In this document: positions 26,869-39,263 of the stretch, piece by piece | Position numbering within the stretch: position 1 is the stretch's first letter | Layout: each line of letters opens with the position of its first letter | DNA from: Prinia subflava | Lineage: Eukaryota > Chordata > Aves > Passeriformes > Cisticolidae | Length of the DNA: 64,000 bases | Reading direction: 5' to 3' | Assembly: GCF_021018805.1 (NCBI RefSeq) | Contig: NC_086257.1 | Location: 19,505,193-19,569,192 of the forward strand | The notes under the pieces: generated by a model | What the model saw: only the letters and a program-made list of their open reading frames with translations | What the model was told of the DNA's origin: nothing | The model's database searches: none | Translations under genes and position numbers: made by a program

Positions 26869-27249
26869 TTTCCATATTTCTGATGGAATAAAGGTAAAAG
26901 AACAAAATTCAGGAAATAAAAAATTCTCAGCTGACAGAGAGGAGCTGTTTCAGGTGGAGTTTAGGAATTTGTGTGGATATGTCTCTGGGCAGGTCTTTCC
27001 ATATTTCTGATGGAATAAAGGTAAAAGAACAAAGTTCAGGAAATAAAAAATTCTCAACTGACAGAGAGGAGCTGTTTCAGGTGGAGTTTAGGAATTTGTG
27101 TGGATATGTCTCTGGGCAGGTCTTTCCATATTTCTGATGGAATAAAGGTAAAAGAACAAAGATGAGGAAATAAAAAGTTCTCAACTGACAGAGAAGAGCT
27201 GTTTCAGGTGGAGTTTAGGAATTTGTGTGGATATGTCTCTGGGCAGGTC
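26869..27249 (+). repeat. 127-bp tandem repeat, three copies
   Basis: Three head-to-tail copies of a 127-bp unit start at 26869, 26996 and 27123, each beginning tttccatatttctgatgg and ending tctctgggcaggtc. By eye, copies 1 and 2 differ at 2 positions and copies 2 and 3 at about 4, so identity is about 97 to 98 percent. The array ends almost exactly at a unit boundary. The period is not a multiple of 3 and frames are not preserved between copies, so it is not a coding repeat. The unit contains aggaaataaaa and tttcaggtggagt, but no known satellite motif. Such a unit is a minisatellite (VNTR) candidate; copy number is likely polymorphic. Confidence 0.97.
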
Positions 27250-27250
27250 T

Positions 27251-28904
27251 TAGATACTTCCAGTGCTTCCTGATGAGGCTTCTTCTAAAACATCCTCACC
27301 CACGCCGTGCTCCCAGAGTGAAGTACTGGAGCAGTCTGTACATGTTATTTTGTCACTAGGAACCCTATTGCTACCTACCAGTTTCAAGTAATGACAGTTT
27401 TTAACGACGTCTTGTGTGTGGTGCTGATTTCCCCCCACACACACTTGTACGTATTTGTTTCTCCTGCATTTTCTGAGTTGGTATTTGTCTCAGTTTAGCC
27501 TCTCTGTCAGATCTGAAAAGCAGATGTTGTTTTAGACATGCTGAATTGCTTAAAAAAAATGTTGCCATACATCACTGTGGAACTGTGATTAAAAGAAATA
27601 ACTTTGGTTTTCTCTGTTTATGTTCCAAGCGCAGCAGTGGTAGAATCACCATTAGCTTTGTATGTGCCTATTAACCAAATGAAAGGAAGGATTCAATGGA
27701 GTGATTAGTTTTCAATTTAGGCTTTTAAAATTATTGTCTCATGCTTTTTGCAGCCTAGTTACTGAGGGGAATATCCAGGATTTAGATATTTTTAATTCTA
27801 TTTTGATTGGGGAACTTTTTCCAGATACTGAATCCAGATAAAAGCAGGATATTCAAGGATCGTTTAGAGGAAAAGATACTGTGTCCTCAGAATGCTTTTA
27901 TGATTCAGAAAGCACAACATCTAATGACTGAATTTATTTGTTAGAACTCAAATAGCACCAAAATCTCGGAAAGTAGTATAAACAGTGTGATCTTAAGAGG
28001 ATTAGAAAAAAAACCCCAAGTGCACAAGTTCACATGGGGAACAGAAGCAATTCAAAGCTCACACAAAAACCACTCATTTAGCCCTAACACAAACCTAGTG
28101 CAATGTCTGGGAAGGAGAAAGTAGCACCAATAGCAGCATTTCTGGAAGCAAATGGTTAAACATCTCTGCAAGCAGCAGTTAGAGAAATCCTTGCTTTCAA
28201 CTGATTGTGTTTGGAAACAGGTAAGGACTAACACCAGCGTACATCTGGTCTGAGTGTTTATAACCAGATGTGTCACTGTGTTGGTGCCAGGGTTGTTTTT
28301 ATCTGTGGTTTCCTTTGTATCACACAATTATTACTGGGTTGGTAGCAGCAGCCCAATCTGTACGAGCAGTCTGGGTGGGTATTTGCTGCTTTGGTGAAGG
28401 TGGTTTGGCATGTTAGTTTTAGCCCTGCAGGTGAGAACTGCCTGGCCCATTCAAGCTGGATTTAAGGCCTGGAGCGTGGCTGGTCTCTGTACACCACTGC
28501 AGGACAGAATGCTCTTCACAGGGAGGTGATGTTGGGTGTTGTACTGAGTGATTGGCCCTGAATCTCTGAGGGACACAGGCACCAGGTGTGTCATTTTGTG
28601 CAGAAAAATCTGGCGTGGGCAAGGCTGGAAAGCACTGGCTCTGAGCACACGTGTGTCAGCACTCACATGGCAAAATCATTTTGAAGTTGAGGGGAGCAGT
28701 TTTCAACTGGTGTTGAACACATTAGTCATCAGGCAGTGGTGAGCCATTCCCAGCCCCTCCAAGATGAAGCATCCAAACTCAGAAGCTGCTGTGCATTCCC
28801 CAGGTGTGCCTTATCAACTTAAAGGGCATCTGGTGGACTTTTTAAAGTGTCTGTAGAGCTGTTACTACATCTGGGCACCTGTTTAAATCACCGTAACATA
28901 TTGG
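27251..28904. other. Unique noncoding DNA
   Basis: No gene seen. Short frames on opposite strands overlap at 28419-28742. A small CA tract lies at about 27434-27443. Confidence 0.5.
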
Positions 28905-29110
28905 AATATAAAGGTGAGAGATAGTCCGAAATCAATAAATTATAACTGTCACCTGCATTGTTTCAAGGTACATGCCAAAAATCCAATAAGATAAATTTGG
29001 AAAGAAAAGAAGCTGCTGATGAGGCGTTTGTACTCAGCAATTGATTCAGAAGAAGGACACTGCAGAGTTTTCTAAATGTTTACACGTCGCTTCAGGCGCC
29101 CTTACTTAAA
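28905..29110. promoter_or_regulatory. Candidate conserved noncoding element
   Basis: AT-rich block with E-box cores (cacctg near 28951), a GATA core in a ccaataagataaa context near 28983, and a CpG cluster gaggcg / acacgtcgc / aggcgccc at about 29020-29100. The mix of retained CpGs and factor-like motifs without an open frame resembles a distal enhancer. This is inference from composition only. Confidence 0.25.
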
Positions 29111-31228
29111 ACTGGAGCCTACAACCAATTAACATTGAGTGAGGAATGAAGCAAAGTCAGTGAACCCTTTCTTTTCTCATTCTCTGCTCTCTTGAGTCTT
29201 TGCTTCCAGCTTCTTTCCGTGTCACTGCCCTGTTTAGATGTAAAGCAAAGGACAAGAAGCCTCTTCCACGGATCAGGCGGAAAGGTTTCCCTCTCTGGCT
29301 TCGATGATAAGCACTGCACTCGAGATTGCACAAGGGCAGAGAGGTGTTGGAAAGAGACAGTTTGGGCAGTGTGTACTGAAGAGAGCTTTTTTTCCTTGAA
29401 GAAAATGTTTTGTGTTTGTGCAGTCATCCCTTTATTTATGTTTGCAATGTTCCTTCCCAAATGGAATAACCCAAACCAAGCGTCACACTTGGTGGCAGGG
29501 CCTTCCTCTGCCTTTCTCTGCTCACAGCTTTTATCATGATTTAGACTGTTCTCAAAAGAATATTGGTTGGTTGCTGTTTTGTTCTATTTTTAAGGAAAAC
29601 CCTTGTTGTAAGCAAATAATGTTTTTATGGGGCCTGCAGAGCGGGTGCTAAAGCTTTCTCTTCTCAGCTCTGCCTGTAGAAAAAAAGCTTTTGGAGTAGC
29701 CTTGCATAGAATATTGAGGAGCTGAGTTTCACTCAGCCCATTTACATATTTTCTGCAGCATTAGTACAACTAAGCAAGGAAATAAGAGCCTGTTTGCAAA
29801 TTCTTTCAGTTCCCAGCATTCCTGCATTCCTCAGCATCCTCTGCAGTGCCTCTTGCTTGCCCTGTGAAGGTGATGTTTCTGCCTGCCTTGTGGGATCTTC
29901 TAAGAATAAAATAAGCCCAAATGCTGCAGCTTTTTTTTTTTTTTTTTTCTGGCCAAAAATGGCTCTATAATGAATGATTTCCTGCTGGTTGAGTTTGAAA
30001 ATGGCATGTGAGAACCTCGTTGATCATGAGTCCCACAAACTATGGTTGTTCTTTACTCATAGTAAAAGTTTTTTGACCACAGGTTGCAGATGCTTGGTAA
30101 AGAATTTAATCTAAAAATAGTCTGGTAATACTTCATTAGTCACCCATGTCCATCTGTCACCCTTCCTGCTCTTTGAGTGGGCGATAAGATTATGTCCTAA
30201 AGAAAAGTCGTCTGGCAAGTATTTGTATGGAGGACAACCACTCAGGAATATTAGTATGGATAAAAATCGTTTGTCACTGTTGGATAAAAACGAATGTTGC
30301 AGTGGATGGAGTTACCTCATATTTGGACATCAAAAGCTATGTGCTTATACTTAGTTATCTTACTGTTGGGTGCATACAATTATTGTTGACATGTAAAGAA
30401 AATTACTAAAATGTAGGAGAGTATGGATTTGTTTGGATTATGGTTTTGTTTGGGTTTTAAAGGTGGGCAAGATTTCTCTTGAATTTTGCACTAGGAAGAT
30501 TTCTGTTATTTACATGTTGTCAAGTATTGCTAGCAATTAGTGTGAGCTGGTGGGTTTTTTTAATTACTGAGGTCACTGCTGGAGTTTGTAACTCTTCAGG
30601 CTCATGGACACACGTGCGTATAAAAATCGAGTTATTTAATGCAAGATGTGTAAGGAAAACAGATTTTTCTTTTGCTGCTTCACAGTGGATGTAACCATTT
30701 TGGAAGTCATACAACTGCAGTGTTGATTTTTGTTTGGGGCTTTTCAAAGTGTTTAGAATTCGGTAGCTGTGGTGTATTTCCAGAAGAGATGTGGCATGGG
30801 CAGACGATACTGTAAGTTGCCTGGTTGCCTTCCTGAAGCTTTTTGTGGAGAGCTGAAGCAAAGTGCAGACACCAGGATGCTTCTACCCGGGTTGTTGTGT
30901 GTGTGCACTCCTGCTGAGTGGCTGCGAGCATCCAGAGGTGCAGGTGTTCATTCAGCAGCAGTGTTTGTTCTTTGTTCAGAGCTCTGTGTGCCAGGCTCCC
31001 TGCAGGAGCAGCTCTGTGATGTGGGGAGGACAGGATATGTGCAAGCTCCAGCTCTGTGCTCTGCTCCAGGCTCTCAGCAAATGCACTGGGAACGCTCAGC
31101 TCCGGGAGCTGAGCAGGCTGGGAGAGCCAGGAAGGTTAAATGATAACATTTTACTGTGTGTTAACAGCACTGTTTTCAAAATAATAAACACTAACATTGC
31201 CTATTTTGTCTCCTTATTTCCCTGTCAG
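29111..31228. other. Noncoding DNA, GC-richer toward 31 kb, ending in a splice acceptor
   Basis: Contains a T18 run (29931-29948). The segment 30830-31140 is GC-richer with two overlapping + frames. The last 40 bases look like the end of an intron: a branch-point match cactaac (31189-31195), then a pyrimidine-rich tract with no intervening AG, then ctgtcag ending at 31228. Confidence 0.4.
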
Positions 31229-31293
31229 CATCACCCTTCTGTGGCAAGAGGCACCCTAAAGGAAAACTTCTGCATATCAATGCACTGCCAATG
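31229..31293 (+). other. Candidate 65-nt internal exon A (unidentified + strand transcript)
   Basis: It is bounded by a strong acceptor (tccttatttccctgtcag) and an excellent donor (ATG|gtaagtac). A consensus branch site, CACTAAC, lies with its branch A about 34 nt before the acceptor, and there is no AG between the two. Two frames are open: one reads SPFCGKRHPKGKLLHINALPM-like residues with two bases on the left and ending in phase 0; another starts HHPSVARG. The third has a TAA. I recognise no protein. Splicing directly to candidate B (33661) gives a stop in every frame, so if A and B are joined the product is a noncoding RNA, UTR, or a coding end. Chance splice pairs are common in 64 kb, so RNA evidence is essential. 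Confidence 0.4.
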
Positions 31294-33660
31294 GTAAGTA
31301 CCTTTTTAACTGACTAAAGATGGTGTGGTTTCTCTCTGCACACATGCCATTAACAGGCTTACACTGCAAGTAGTATATTTAGAATAACTAATTTTTAGTA
31401 TTCAAGTGGATTATTTTAATTTTTGAAGGAACATCTAGACCATTATGCTGTCTGACAAAAATATTACAATTGCACCTGGTTTTATCCTGTGGAAAGTAGG
31501 GCAGCATGTTAATTTTGAAGTGAGAAGTGTGACTTGACAGTGACATAGCTCATCCTGTTGGTAACTGGTGTTGCTTCCTCTTTTGGCCATGAGCCTGTCT
31601 GGGGTGAGCTGTAGCCAAGCCAAGTGTTCTGTAGCCCCCATGTGGGTGCTATCTGCAGTTTGTTTCAATACTAACAGCTTTTCCCAGAAGAAAAACAGAA
31701 CCAGATCTGCACTGTCAGGTGTATTTTACTTCAGCCCATTTGTCAGTGTAAGACCAGTGAAGTTAAAATCTTAGCTTCTGTAGAAAGGGGCAATCTTCTT
31801 ATTCCATCTCTGCAATGTTAGTGTTACAGACTATTGCAAATCCGTGTTTTCAGGCTGTCCTTATGGTTTGCTGGTGCTTCCTGATAGCTGTGCAGATGGA
31901 GAGCAGAGCTGAGGGCTGAAGGGAAGGACTGGAATTTACTGCTTCAGCTTTGATTCAACAGCCTCTTTTTAGCAGTTTTGGTATCTCATGTTGCCACAGT
32001 TGAGTGGTACCTTCAGCATTAGCCTGAAGAATTAAATGCAGAAAGTGCCAGCTTTGTTGAGTTCTGTGTTTGAAGCATCTCTAGATCATCATGCTCAGTA
32101 CAGAAGTTAAAGGGGTAATATTTTGAACTGCTTGCTTTGAAAACTTTGGATCTGAGAGCTGAGCTGGTTTCCTTTGGTTTGCATGTGGAAATGGATGTGT
32201 GGAATATGTAAATCAATTACAGCCTCACTTACACTTTTGCAACTCCACTGTCTTTGCCCTGTGAGGAAAATGATGCGCAAGAGGTTGTTTGGATGGAGAG
32301 TTTCCTTTACTTTGAGGTAGTAAGCAATTCTGTTAACTCCTAAAGACATCATGGAGTGAAATATATTTGTCACAAAGTAAAGCAAATGCACCTCTGAAAT
32401 CAGATCTGCACCAAGCATGTATGTTGTTTAATAGTCTGGTTTTTAGGCTCAGAGTTGATGTGAGAAGAGTTTATATTAATTTGGGATTAATATACTTCAG
32501 CTGGTGGTAATGGATTTGTTGAGTGAGAAAGAATAGTGTTTGCCTGGTCACTCAGACTGGTATTTTAACTTCTCACTCCTGAAATGGACAGTGCTCTCAG
32601 CCTTTTCTAGTATTGTTAAATCTTCATTGTTGTTGTTGACCTTTTTCCAGCACAAAGCTACTCTGTTTTCTTTTTATTTTGTAGTGGTTGAGTGTTATTT
32701 CAGTCATGATTTAAGATTCTGATCTGTATTACTGCCTCTCTTAAAAACATGACTCATTTCATATTAAACTGGTCCTTGTACTTCATAAAATTTTAAAATA
32801 CTGTAAGACTGTACTTGAAATGTTACTGCATTTTGTCCTAATTCTCCCCCTACAAATTATATTAGAAATTCAGAATTGCACAGTCTCAAGGGCATGGTAG
32901 TTGTTACAGTGATCATAAAACATACTCAACTGATACTTGCAGTGAAGTACTCCCCACTCTTTTCTTTGAGGGCTGTTTTTGTGCTGTAAGTTGTTATACT
33001 TTAGTATTCAAGAGATTTCTAAACCATTACTCACCTCTGATTAACTTTGAAATAGTTTGAATGTAGATTTAAGAGACAAGCTAGACACATTTTTACCATC
33101 CCCAAAGTAATCATAGCTAAACCTGCACAGTAAAAAAAGACTTTTATAGGTTTTTATTATGTTTTTCTTTTTGCTGTGTGTAAACTAAGTGTGGGCCACA
33201 GGTTGCTGAAGAAAACAGGTTGTGTACATCTCCCAAAGAGGACTTGCTTTAACCATGGTTACCCGTGTTCAACACATATTTGAATAAGAAATAAATTTCT
33301 GATTCCCTTGAGAAATGGTTGTAGCATTTTTGGTAGTTTTTAATCCTGATTGTCAGTTCTATTTCTTAGTAGTAAAAACCCCCAAAATAACAATTTACAC
33401 ATACTCTGCCCTCTTCTATTGTTCTCTTAGATTTTCAATTTTCAAGGTAATTAAAAGAAGCTTATTTTTTCATCATATTATGTTGTGGTATACATACATT
33501 TGTTATGTATATGTTAACTAATTAACCAAATAGGGTAAAATATTAGTTACTCCTTAAAAATTACTATAGTTGTTGGCAGTTCTTTAGAAAATAAATATTT
33601 ATATTGTGATATAGCATGGCTCTGTTCAGTGGGTGTAAGTTCTCCTTCCCATTTTTCCAG
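31294..33660. other. AT-rich unique DNA, possible intron between candidate exons A and B
   Basis: No gene, transposon or microsatellite of note apart from a short TTG run near 32628-32637. The right end is a long pyrimidine tract (tctccttcccatttttccag) that forms the acceptor of candidate exon B. Confidence 0.45.
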
Positions 33661-33736
33661 CCAAGTTTAAGGTTCCTCACAATGTCAAAGGAAAGATGCA
33701 AAGGCTTAATGAAAAAGGCCTGGTGATTGCAGGAAT
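33661..33736 (+). other. Candidate 76-nt internal exon B (unidentified + strand transcript)
   Basis: It has a very strong acceptor (ctccttcccatttttccag) and donor (AAT|gtaagtgt). Only one frame is fully open: two bases, then 24 codons reading KFKVPHNVKGKMQRLNEKGL-VIAG, then two bases. The lysine-rich, balanced composition looks protein-like, but I cannot assign a family. The other frames have a TAA near the start or a TGA near the end. Its end phase (two bases left over) fits the start of candidate C (54177), about 20 kb away, whose frame would begin with one base. It may be coding, or an exon of a noncoding RNA. Confidence 0.35.
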
Positions 33737-36700
33737 GTAAGTGTCTAATGCTACTTTTCTGTAATTTGGAGGTTCATTTAGAGGTTGATAACTGGGTGCT
33801 TAATCTGCGGTCACAAGAATCAATGAATGTGTCGGAAATAAAAATTTGAAGTCCTGGATCTTTGGTCTAAGCAAAAGGTGACATCAGGATTTTAACAAGG
33901 GCTTTAGCAAATAATTTTTTGATTATTGATGGAACAGATAGCTTACCCAAGAGAGATTTTCCATTGTATCTTGGAAGGCTCTTTTGTGAGTTTTGGAAGC
34001 AAACCAGTTTGCCTTTCTGTCTTGGCAAGTCATTGACATAAATACGTGTGGGAATGTAGGAGTGTGCTTATCTGTGCATGTATTTATACACACATACAGA
34101 TGTATATCTAAATTTAGAAATACTGAGTGGACTGTGCAAAACCCAGGAACTTACAGAAAGGTGGGAGATACTAGTTTGTGACTCTCCTGTGGGATGGATT
34201 TAATTCTACAGAGGTAACCAGAAGGGGCTGTGAAGGACTCAAGCAGGGCAATGTGGTGGCCTTCTTACAAGCATCCTGGAAAACACTGTGTCGGGGTTCT
34301 GAGCCTTTACATGGATGGTTTGGCAAAAATCGACACCCTGATCAGTCAAAAAGGTCTCATGCAGAAGAGAATAGAGGATGTTATTGTTCATTACAGGCTG
34401 GCATAGGTAAAGTCTGAGGATAGGCAGTGAGCACAAAATTACCTAGTCCCCAGGCAAGCGGTGTCATCAGCAGCTAAGGCATGTCCTCACAGTCTTGGGG
34501 GAATACCAAGTAGGTGATTTAAATCCCTTCTTTTCAGTGCTGCCTACTTTTAGGTGAACACATTATACTGTGTTTCCAGGGTGTAACACACCTATTGTGT
34601 GTTATGTCAACTGTTCCTACACCTGAGAGATGTTACAGGGCAGCTCTTCAAGCACTGTGTCTCTGGGGCCAGGAAATTCCATGGGTGCAACATTTCAGTG
34701 TAATTACCTATTCAGGGATTTAGCTCAGAAACAGCAGGAGGGCTTGGAGGAGTTGGGGAGAAGGAATAAGTCACTCCAAAGCAAAGGGACTGGAAGATGT
34801 CTGCAAATATTTCCCCAAGACTGCAGCAAGTTGTTTTAATTTGAACACCTTTGTGGTGCCTTCAGGTAGTCCAGTGACCTTATCACTCCTTAGAAGAGAG
34901 GTGAATGAATAAATGGATATAACTATCAGCCTGTGCTTCCCCAGCAGCCAAACCCGTCCAAGTACTGATCTGGCAGGCCATTATGTTAAAATGCTTCCAT
35001 GCAAAGGAATACAACCAAGGGAAGGGGGTGTGAGCTGGAGGGTTGGGTTTGGTGGGGCTGCCTTGTCTCTGCTGGTACTTGCCAGGGACAGCTGGAGGTC
35101 TGTGCTGCTAGCTCCAAGATTTTTGCACTGGAATTGCAAAACTGGCTTTGTTCAGGAGCTGAATGGCATCTCTCAGCTATAGGTATATAAAGTGAGTATC
35201 TGCAGGTGAGCAGCTCTTTGGAAGGTGGTGGAGCTGAAGGTCAGTTGTCATTATATCAAGAACAGGGACCCTTGCTTCCTGGAGTTTATGAAACCTGACA
35301 ATACTAAAGGTGTTGCCCTCAAGAGCCTAGAGTAATTGATTTAAAATAAATAACCCTGCAAGACTGAGGCCCTTATTTTATGAAATACAAATGCATGTGC
35401 GTACATGTAACTTCTAGTGTAGGAGCAGTTCTTCTGAGATATAAATACAGAGCACTTGCATGCATAAAGCTAACCAAGCTTGAAAGCACTTTGAACAGTA
35501 GGGCCTAAAAGTGCTCATGAAATTTATTGTTGAGGCTGTTGGTTGTACAGTTTATGGATGCAGTCTTAAAAGGAAAAAAAAAATATTCCTAGCAGATTCT
35601 GAAATAGTCTAAAATAACTGACAACATGAAATTTTGGACTATTTTGCTCCTTCTGAAATCAGTGGATGCTATTATCAATGAAGGAAGATGAAGTGCAATG
35701 TATTTTATGTGATAATTTGTTGTGGCTAAACAATTATTTTTCAAAATGTTCATACATCAGTTCTATTTATTGGATCAGCATGAATTTGCTAATCTAGTGG
35801 TTTATGTGTGGAAGAGGAAATGCTATTAATAATGTGATACAAAAGAAAAGTTCCATCGTGTGGTAGGGTGCAAACTGTGTTAAGCATTAAAAATTGTATG
35901 TACACTATTCTGAATCATTTTTGGAAGGGTTTTTGAATTTTCTATTTCTTACAGAGAGCAAGTTAAACACACTAGCAAAATCCCTTCCTGACTGAGAGGG
36001 AAAACACCCCTTTTCTCCTTTCTCTGCCATTAAAGTTCACCATTGAATGAATCAACTGAAACGGAAATGAACGTCCTTTAAAAAAATTTAAGTGTTGGCT
36101 GTGTTTTGAAGTAGCATTTGTCAGAGAACTTTCTCTGCTCTTTCTCCAAGCATTTTGCAGTTCAAAAATAAGCTTTGACTAAGAATTCTCGGCAAAATCA
36201 TAAATATGTAATTATCTAAGCAGCCAGGATATTTAGCCCCTGGCAGGTGCCCAGTGCAGTGCAAGAGCAAAGGGAACTGGGCCAGTATCTCAAGCTAGAG
36301 GAACATCTAAAACAGGGTGAGGGCTATTGCTATTCCTTATCTACTGGCATTCCTAGGTTTTAAATTTTAAATGTACCTGAAAAGAGGCTGTTTCTGCTGC
36401 AGTGGGTTGTTTTTTCTTACAGCTGCTTTACTCTGGTTTTCTTCGTTGGTGTCTTCCTCTGCTTCACCTCCCTTGCCTTAGGTTTTTTCTGTCTTTACTG
36501 CTTTTATACTGGTGTTGGTTCAATAGATAATACTAGTGCAGTTAGCATTAGATTTTATCTTACTTGATCAGCATGCCATCTGCTTTAGAGGAGAGGGAGA
36601 TTTTGTGTTTCTGCTCTGGGTTAACTGCCATATGCCCATGGTGAAGTTGTATAACCTGAAATGACCCTTTTCCTGCTCTATTATACAAAAGAATTAGAAA

Positions 36701-37655
36701 TACAGTATAAAGTCTTCTTGACGTTGCCAAAGTTTGTTGCAGTTTAAAAATTAGACTGGCTTTGGGTGTACATGAAGCAGGATGTTGTAGGGAAAACCCA
36801 AGGACAGGTTCTTTGTGTCCTAGCCCGTGAGTGTTGCCATCTGCAGAAGTGCAAGGCTGATTTCACAGGAGACCATGTCAATGTGTCACTTGTGTCATGG
36901 GGCCTTGATCCTGATTTCCTTCTTGTCAACAGAAAGTTGGTGTTAGCTCGAGTTAACAAAAGTAAAGGCTGCCCTTAGTTTAACAGTGCTGATGCTGGGA
37001 GATAATGAATATTGCTGCAGAACAATGGGAGGTCTGTAGGCTGTGTGGAATGACACTGCTGATGCTGACTTTTATTTACCCAGCAGAAATAGAGACCTGC
37101 TGGCCTTCAAAAACCAGGACCCTGTGTGTCCATCAGCATGGGAGGGTGTGGCTAGAAGCCTGTATTTGTTTTCAAACTCTTCAGTTCACCCAGTGATTAG
37201 AGGCAGAAGTGGTAGTCAGTGTGTTAGTGCACCCATATTTGTAAATAAAGGTCATGTGTCATGTTCTTACTGTAACTTAGTGAATAAATATGAGAAACCA
37301 TTCAAGACAAGGGATTTGAATCCCATACTGAGCATATGTACGTAGGATTGGCATCCATCAATTCAATATTCACACAAATGGAGGGTATTGATGTCAAATA
37401 TGAACCATAATTGGAATCTTTGACCTCATTCATGATATTCATGAAACCTTTCCCCTTTTACTTAATTTCTTTGGGCTGTAGAAGGACCATATTTTACAGT
37501 CTACATGTTCTAAAAATGTTTTAAATCATGTGTTCAGATATTTAAAAACTGTTAAAAAAAAAAAAGCGAAGTCCAGTAGCATAAGTTAAATTCATGTCCA
37601 TCATAATGTGAAAAGGAGAGGACTTGAATAAAGTAATAAACTGGGCATGTGTGAC
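33737..37655. other. Unique AT-rich noncoding DNA
   Basis: No supported gene. The part near 36000-36220 keeps several CpGs (acgg, aacgtcc, ctcgg) among AT-rich sequence with TAAT cores, and may be a minor conserved block. Other small frames overlap on both strands. An A10 run lies near 35576. Confidence 0.5.
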
Positions 37656-37741
37656 TTGGGAATGGTTCTGTGCAGGGCAAGGAGTTGGACTCGATGACCC
37701 TTGTGGGTCTCTTCCAACTCAGCTGATTCTACAATTCTGTG
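37656..37741 (+). mobile_element. CR1 LINE 3' end fragment
   Basis: The order ttgggaatggttctgtgcag, ggcaaggagttggactcgat, gacccttgtgggtctcttcc, aactcagctgattct and acaattctgtg is the hallmark 3' terminus of avian CR1, including the end where short ATTCTRTG-like units occur. Only about 86 bp are kept, so it is a heavily 5'-truncated insertion in + orientation. It is noncoding. It supports an avian source. Confidence 0.95.
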
Positions 37742-39214
37742 AAAGTGGCAAATGAGCTTTTACAAAATCAGCCATTTCACTCTCTTGCAACTTGTTTTCT
37801 CTTTTAGCTTAATTGACAGCTTTTATGAGAACAGCCATGCACTTCTGGTAAAGAGCATACAGTAAGCCAAATAATATATACATGATGGGCTATGAAGAAG
37901 TGATTTTAAGTGTGTGCTTACTGATGAGAATCCAGAATACGGTCACTGGTGGTTAAAGTGAACAGAGGGCAGATCAAACATCAGAGCAGACTCTTTTTTC
38001 ATGAATAAAAGAAACAAATGTAAAACTATCAGGTACATAACACACAAATTAAGGGGAAAATAGATGGTCAAAGGTTAAGGAGGGAATGAAAACACAAGTT
38101 TTATGGTCACAAGATCAAATGAGGCATTAGTTAATTTTCCTTTTTTTGGTGCAGTTCAGCAGGAGTTCAAGTAATTCAACCGAGTGATTGAACTGGAACA
38201 GGAAAGAGTGCCAGAAAAACTAGTTGCTAATAACATAAACAGAAAAAATAATCAAATGAAGTTAAGACTTGATGTCAGCATTTCACATTAAAATGCATTT
38301 GAAAAGGCTGGAATTTCATCCTAGTTCATGGAACCCGATTAACACAGAAAACAAATTTGTAACAAATATTTTAACAGCTGATAAATTATTCTACTAATAA
38401 GCTGTCAGAATGGATTTAACCAAGAAGTGGCTGAAGTTCAGATGGTGTTTTCTGGAGACTGACCATCTGGGAAATTGGAAGTAACCTGAGTAGTAAGTAA
38501 GGGTATTTGAACTGTGAGGAGGTGACTTAATTACGTAAATAGCAAATGGAAACTACATTAGGGATGCTGGGGTTTTGCTCTAAATAGAAGATAAAATACA
38601 ACTTAATATTTCCTACCATTGATACCCCAAGGTGATGTGCTGCTCTTTAGGCAAGGTCATTGCTGCCTTTTCTTGTACATATTTCGTACTTGTTATGAAA
38701 AGCAAGTAAGTGGTATGTGTTTGAGTTTGTGACTGTGAATGCAGCTTAGAGCAGATTGTTGGCATACCTTTCCACTGGCCTAATTCCTGGCTTCTTTTAT
38801 ATTTAACTTTTTCTAAAAACAAAATCCTTTCTTGCTGAACCATTCAGTTTTGGCTATTATAAAGATTCTTCCTGTGCTGCTGCAGTTTACGAGGTTCCTG
38901 TTTTAAAGTCCTCCCCAGTTGGTTTTAGACTCTTGCATGTCCCAGTTCTTAGTTCAGAATGGGAGCCTTGGTGAACAGGCTCTTGGGGAGCAAAGTTGCT
39001 TCTGCTGACCCATCCAGTTTTGTTTTAAAATCCTTTTTGCTAAAGCTGACAGAAATTTCTCAGCAGATTAGCCTCCTCATTGCCCACAGGAGCAACTGTT
39101 GCCATTTTGGTTTTTTGCTTGGTGGCTGGTGTTTTTCTTATTCACACGTGTCTCCATGGTGGTACATGTATTTCAGTTGAATTTCCTTTTCATCATAATG
39201 CAAACTAAATAAAG

Positions 39215-39216
<2 letters not shown>
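37742..39216. other. Unique AT-rich noncoding DNA
   Basis: No gene recognised. The short frames present (for example 38613-38843 on -, 38959-39180 on +) have no domain motif or splice context. Confidence 0.5.

Positions 39217-39262
<46 letters not shown>
39217..39262 (+). repeat. T46 homopolymer
   Basis: An uninterrupted run of 46 T, the longest simple tract in the window. The flanks (aaataaagtc before, gtctttcaaaatgcc after) show no clear target-site duplication and no TTTATT immediately downstream, so a minus-strand retrocopy tail is not supported. The exact length is at risk of sequencing or assembly error. Confidence 0.9.

Positions 39263-39263
<1 letters not shown>

Noticed and set aside
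32300..32330. let-7-like gaggtagta string
   Set aside because: No hairpin partner in the flanks and the match stops after nine bases.
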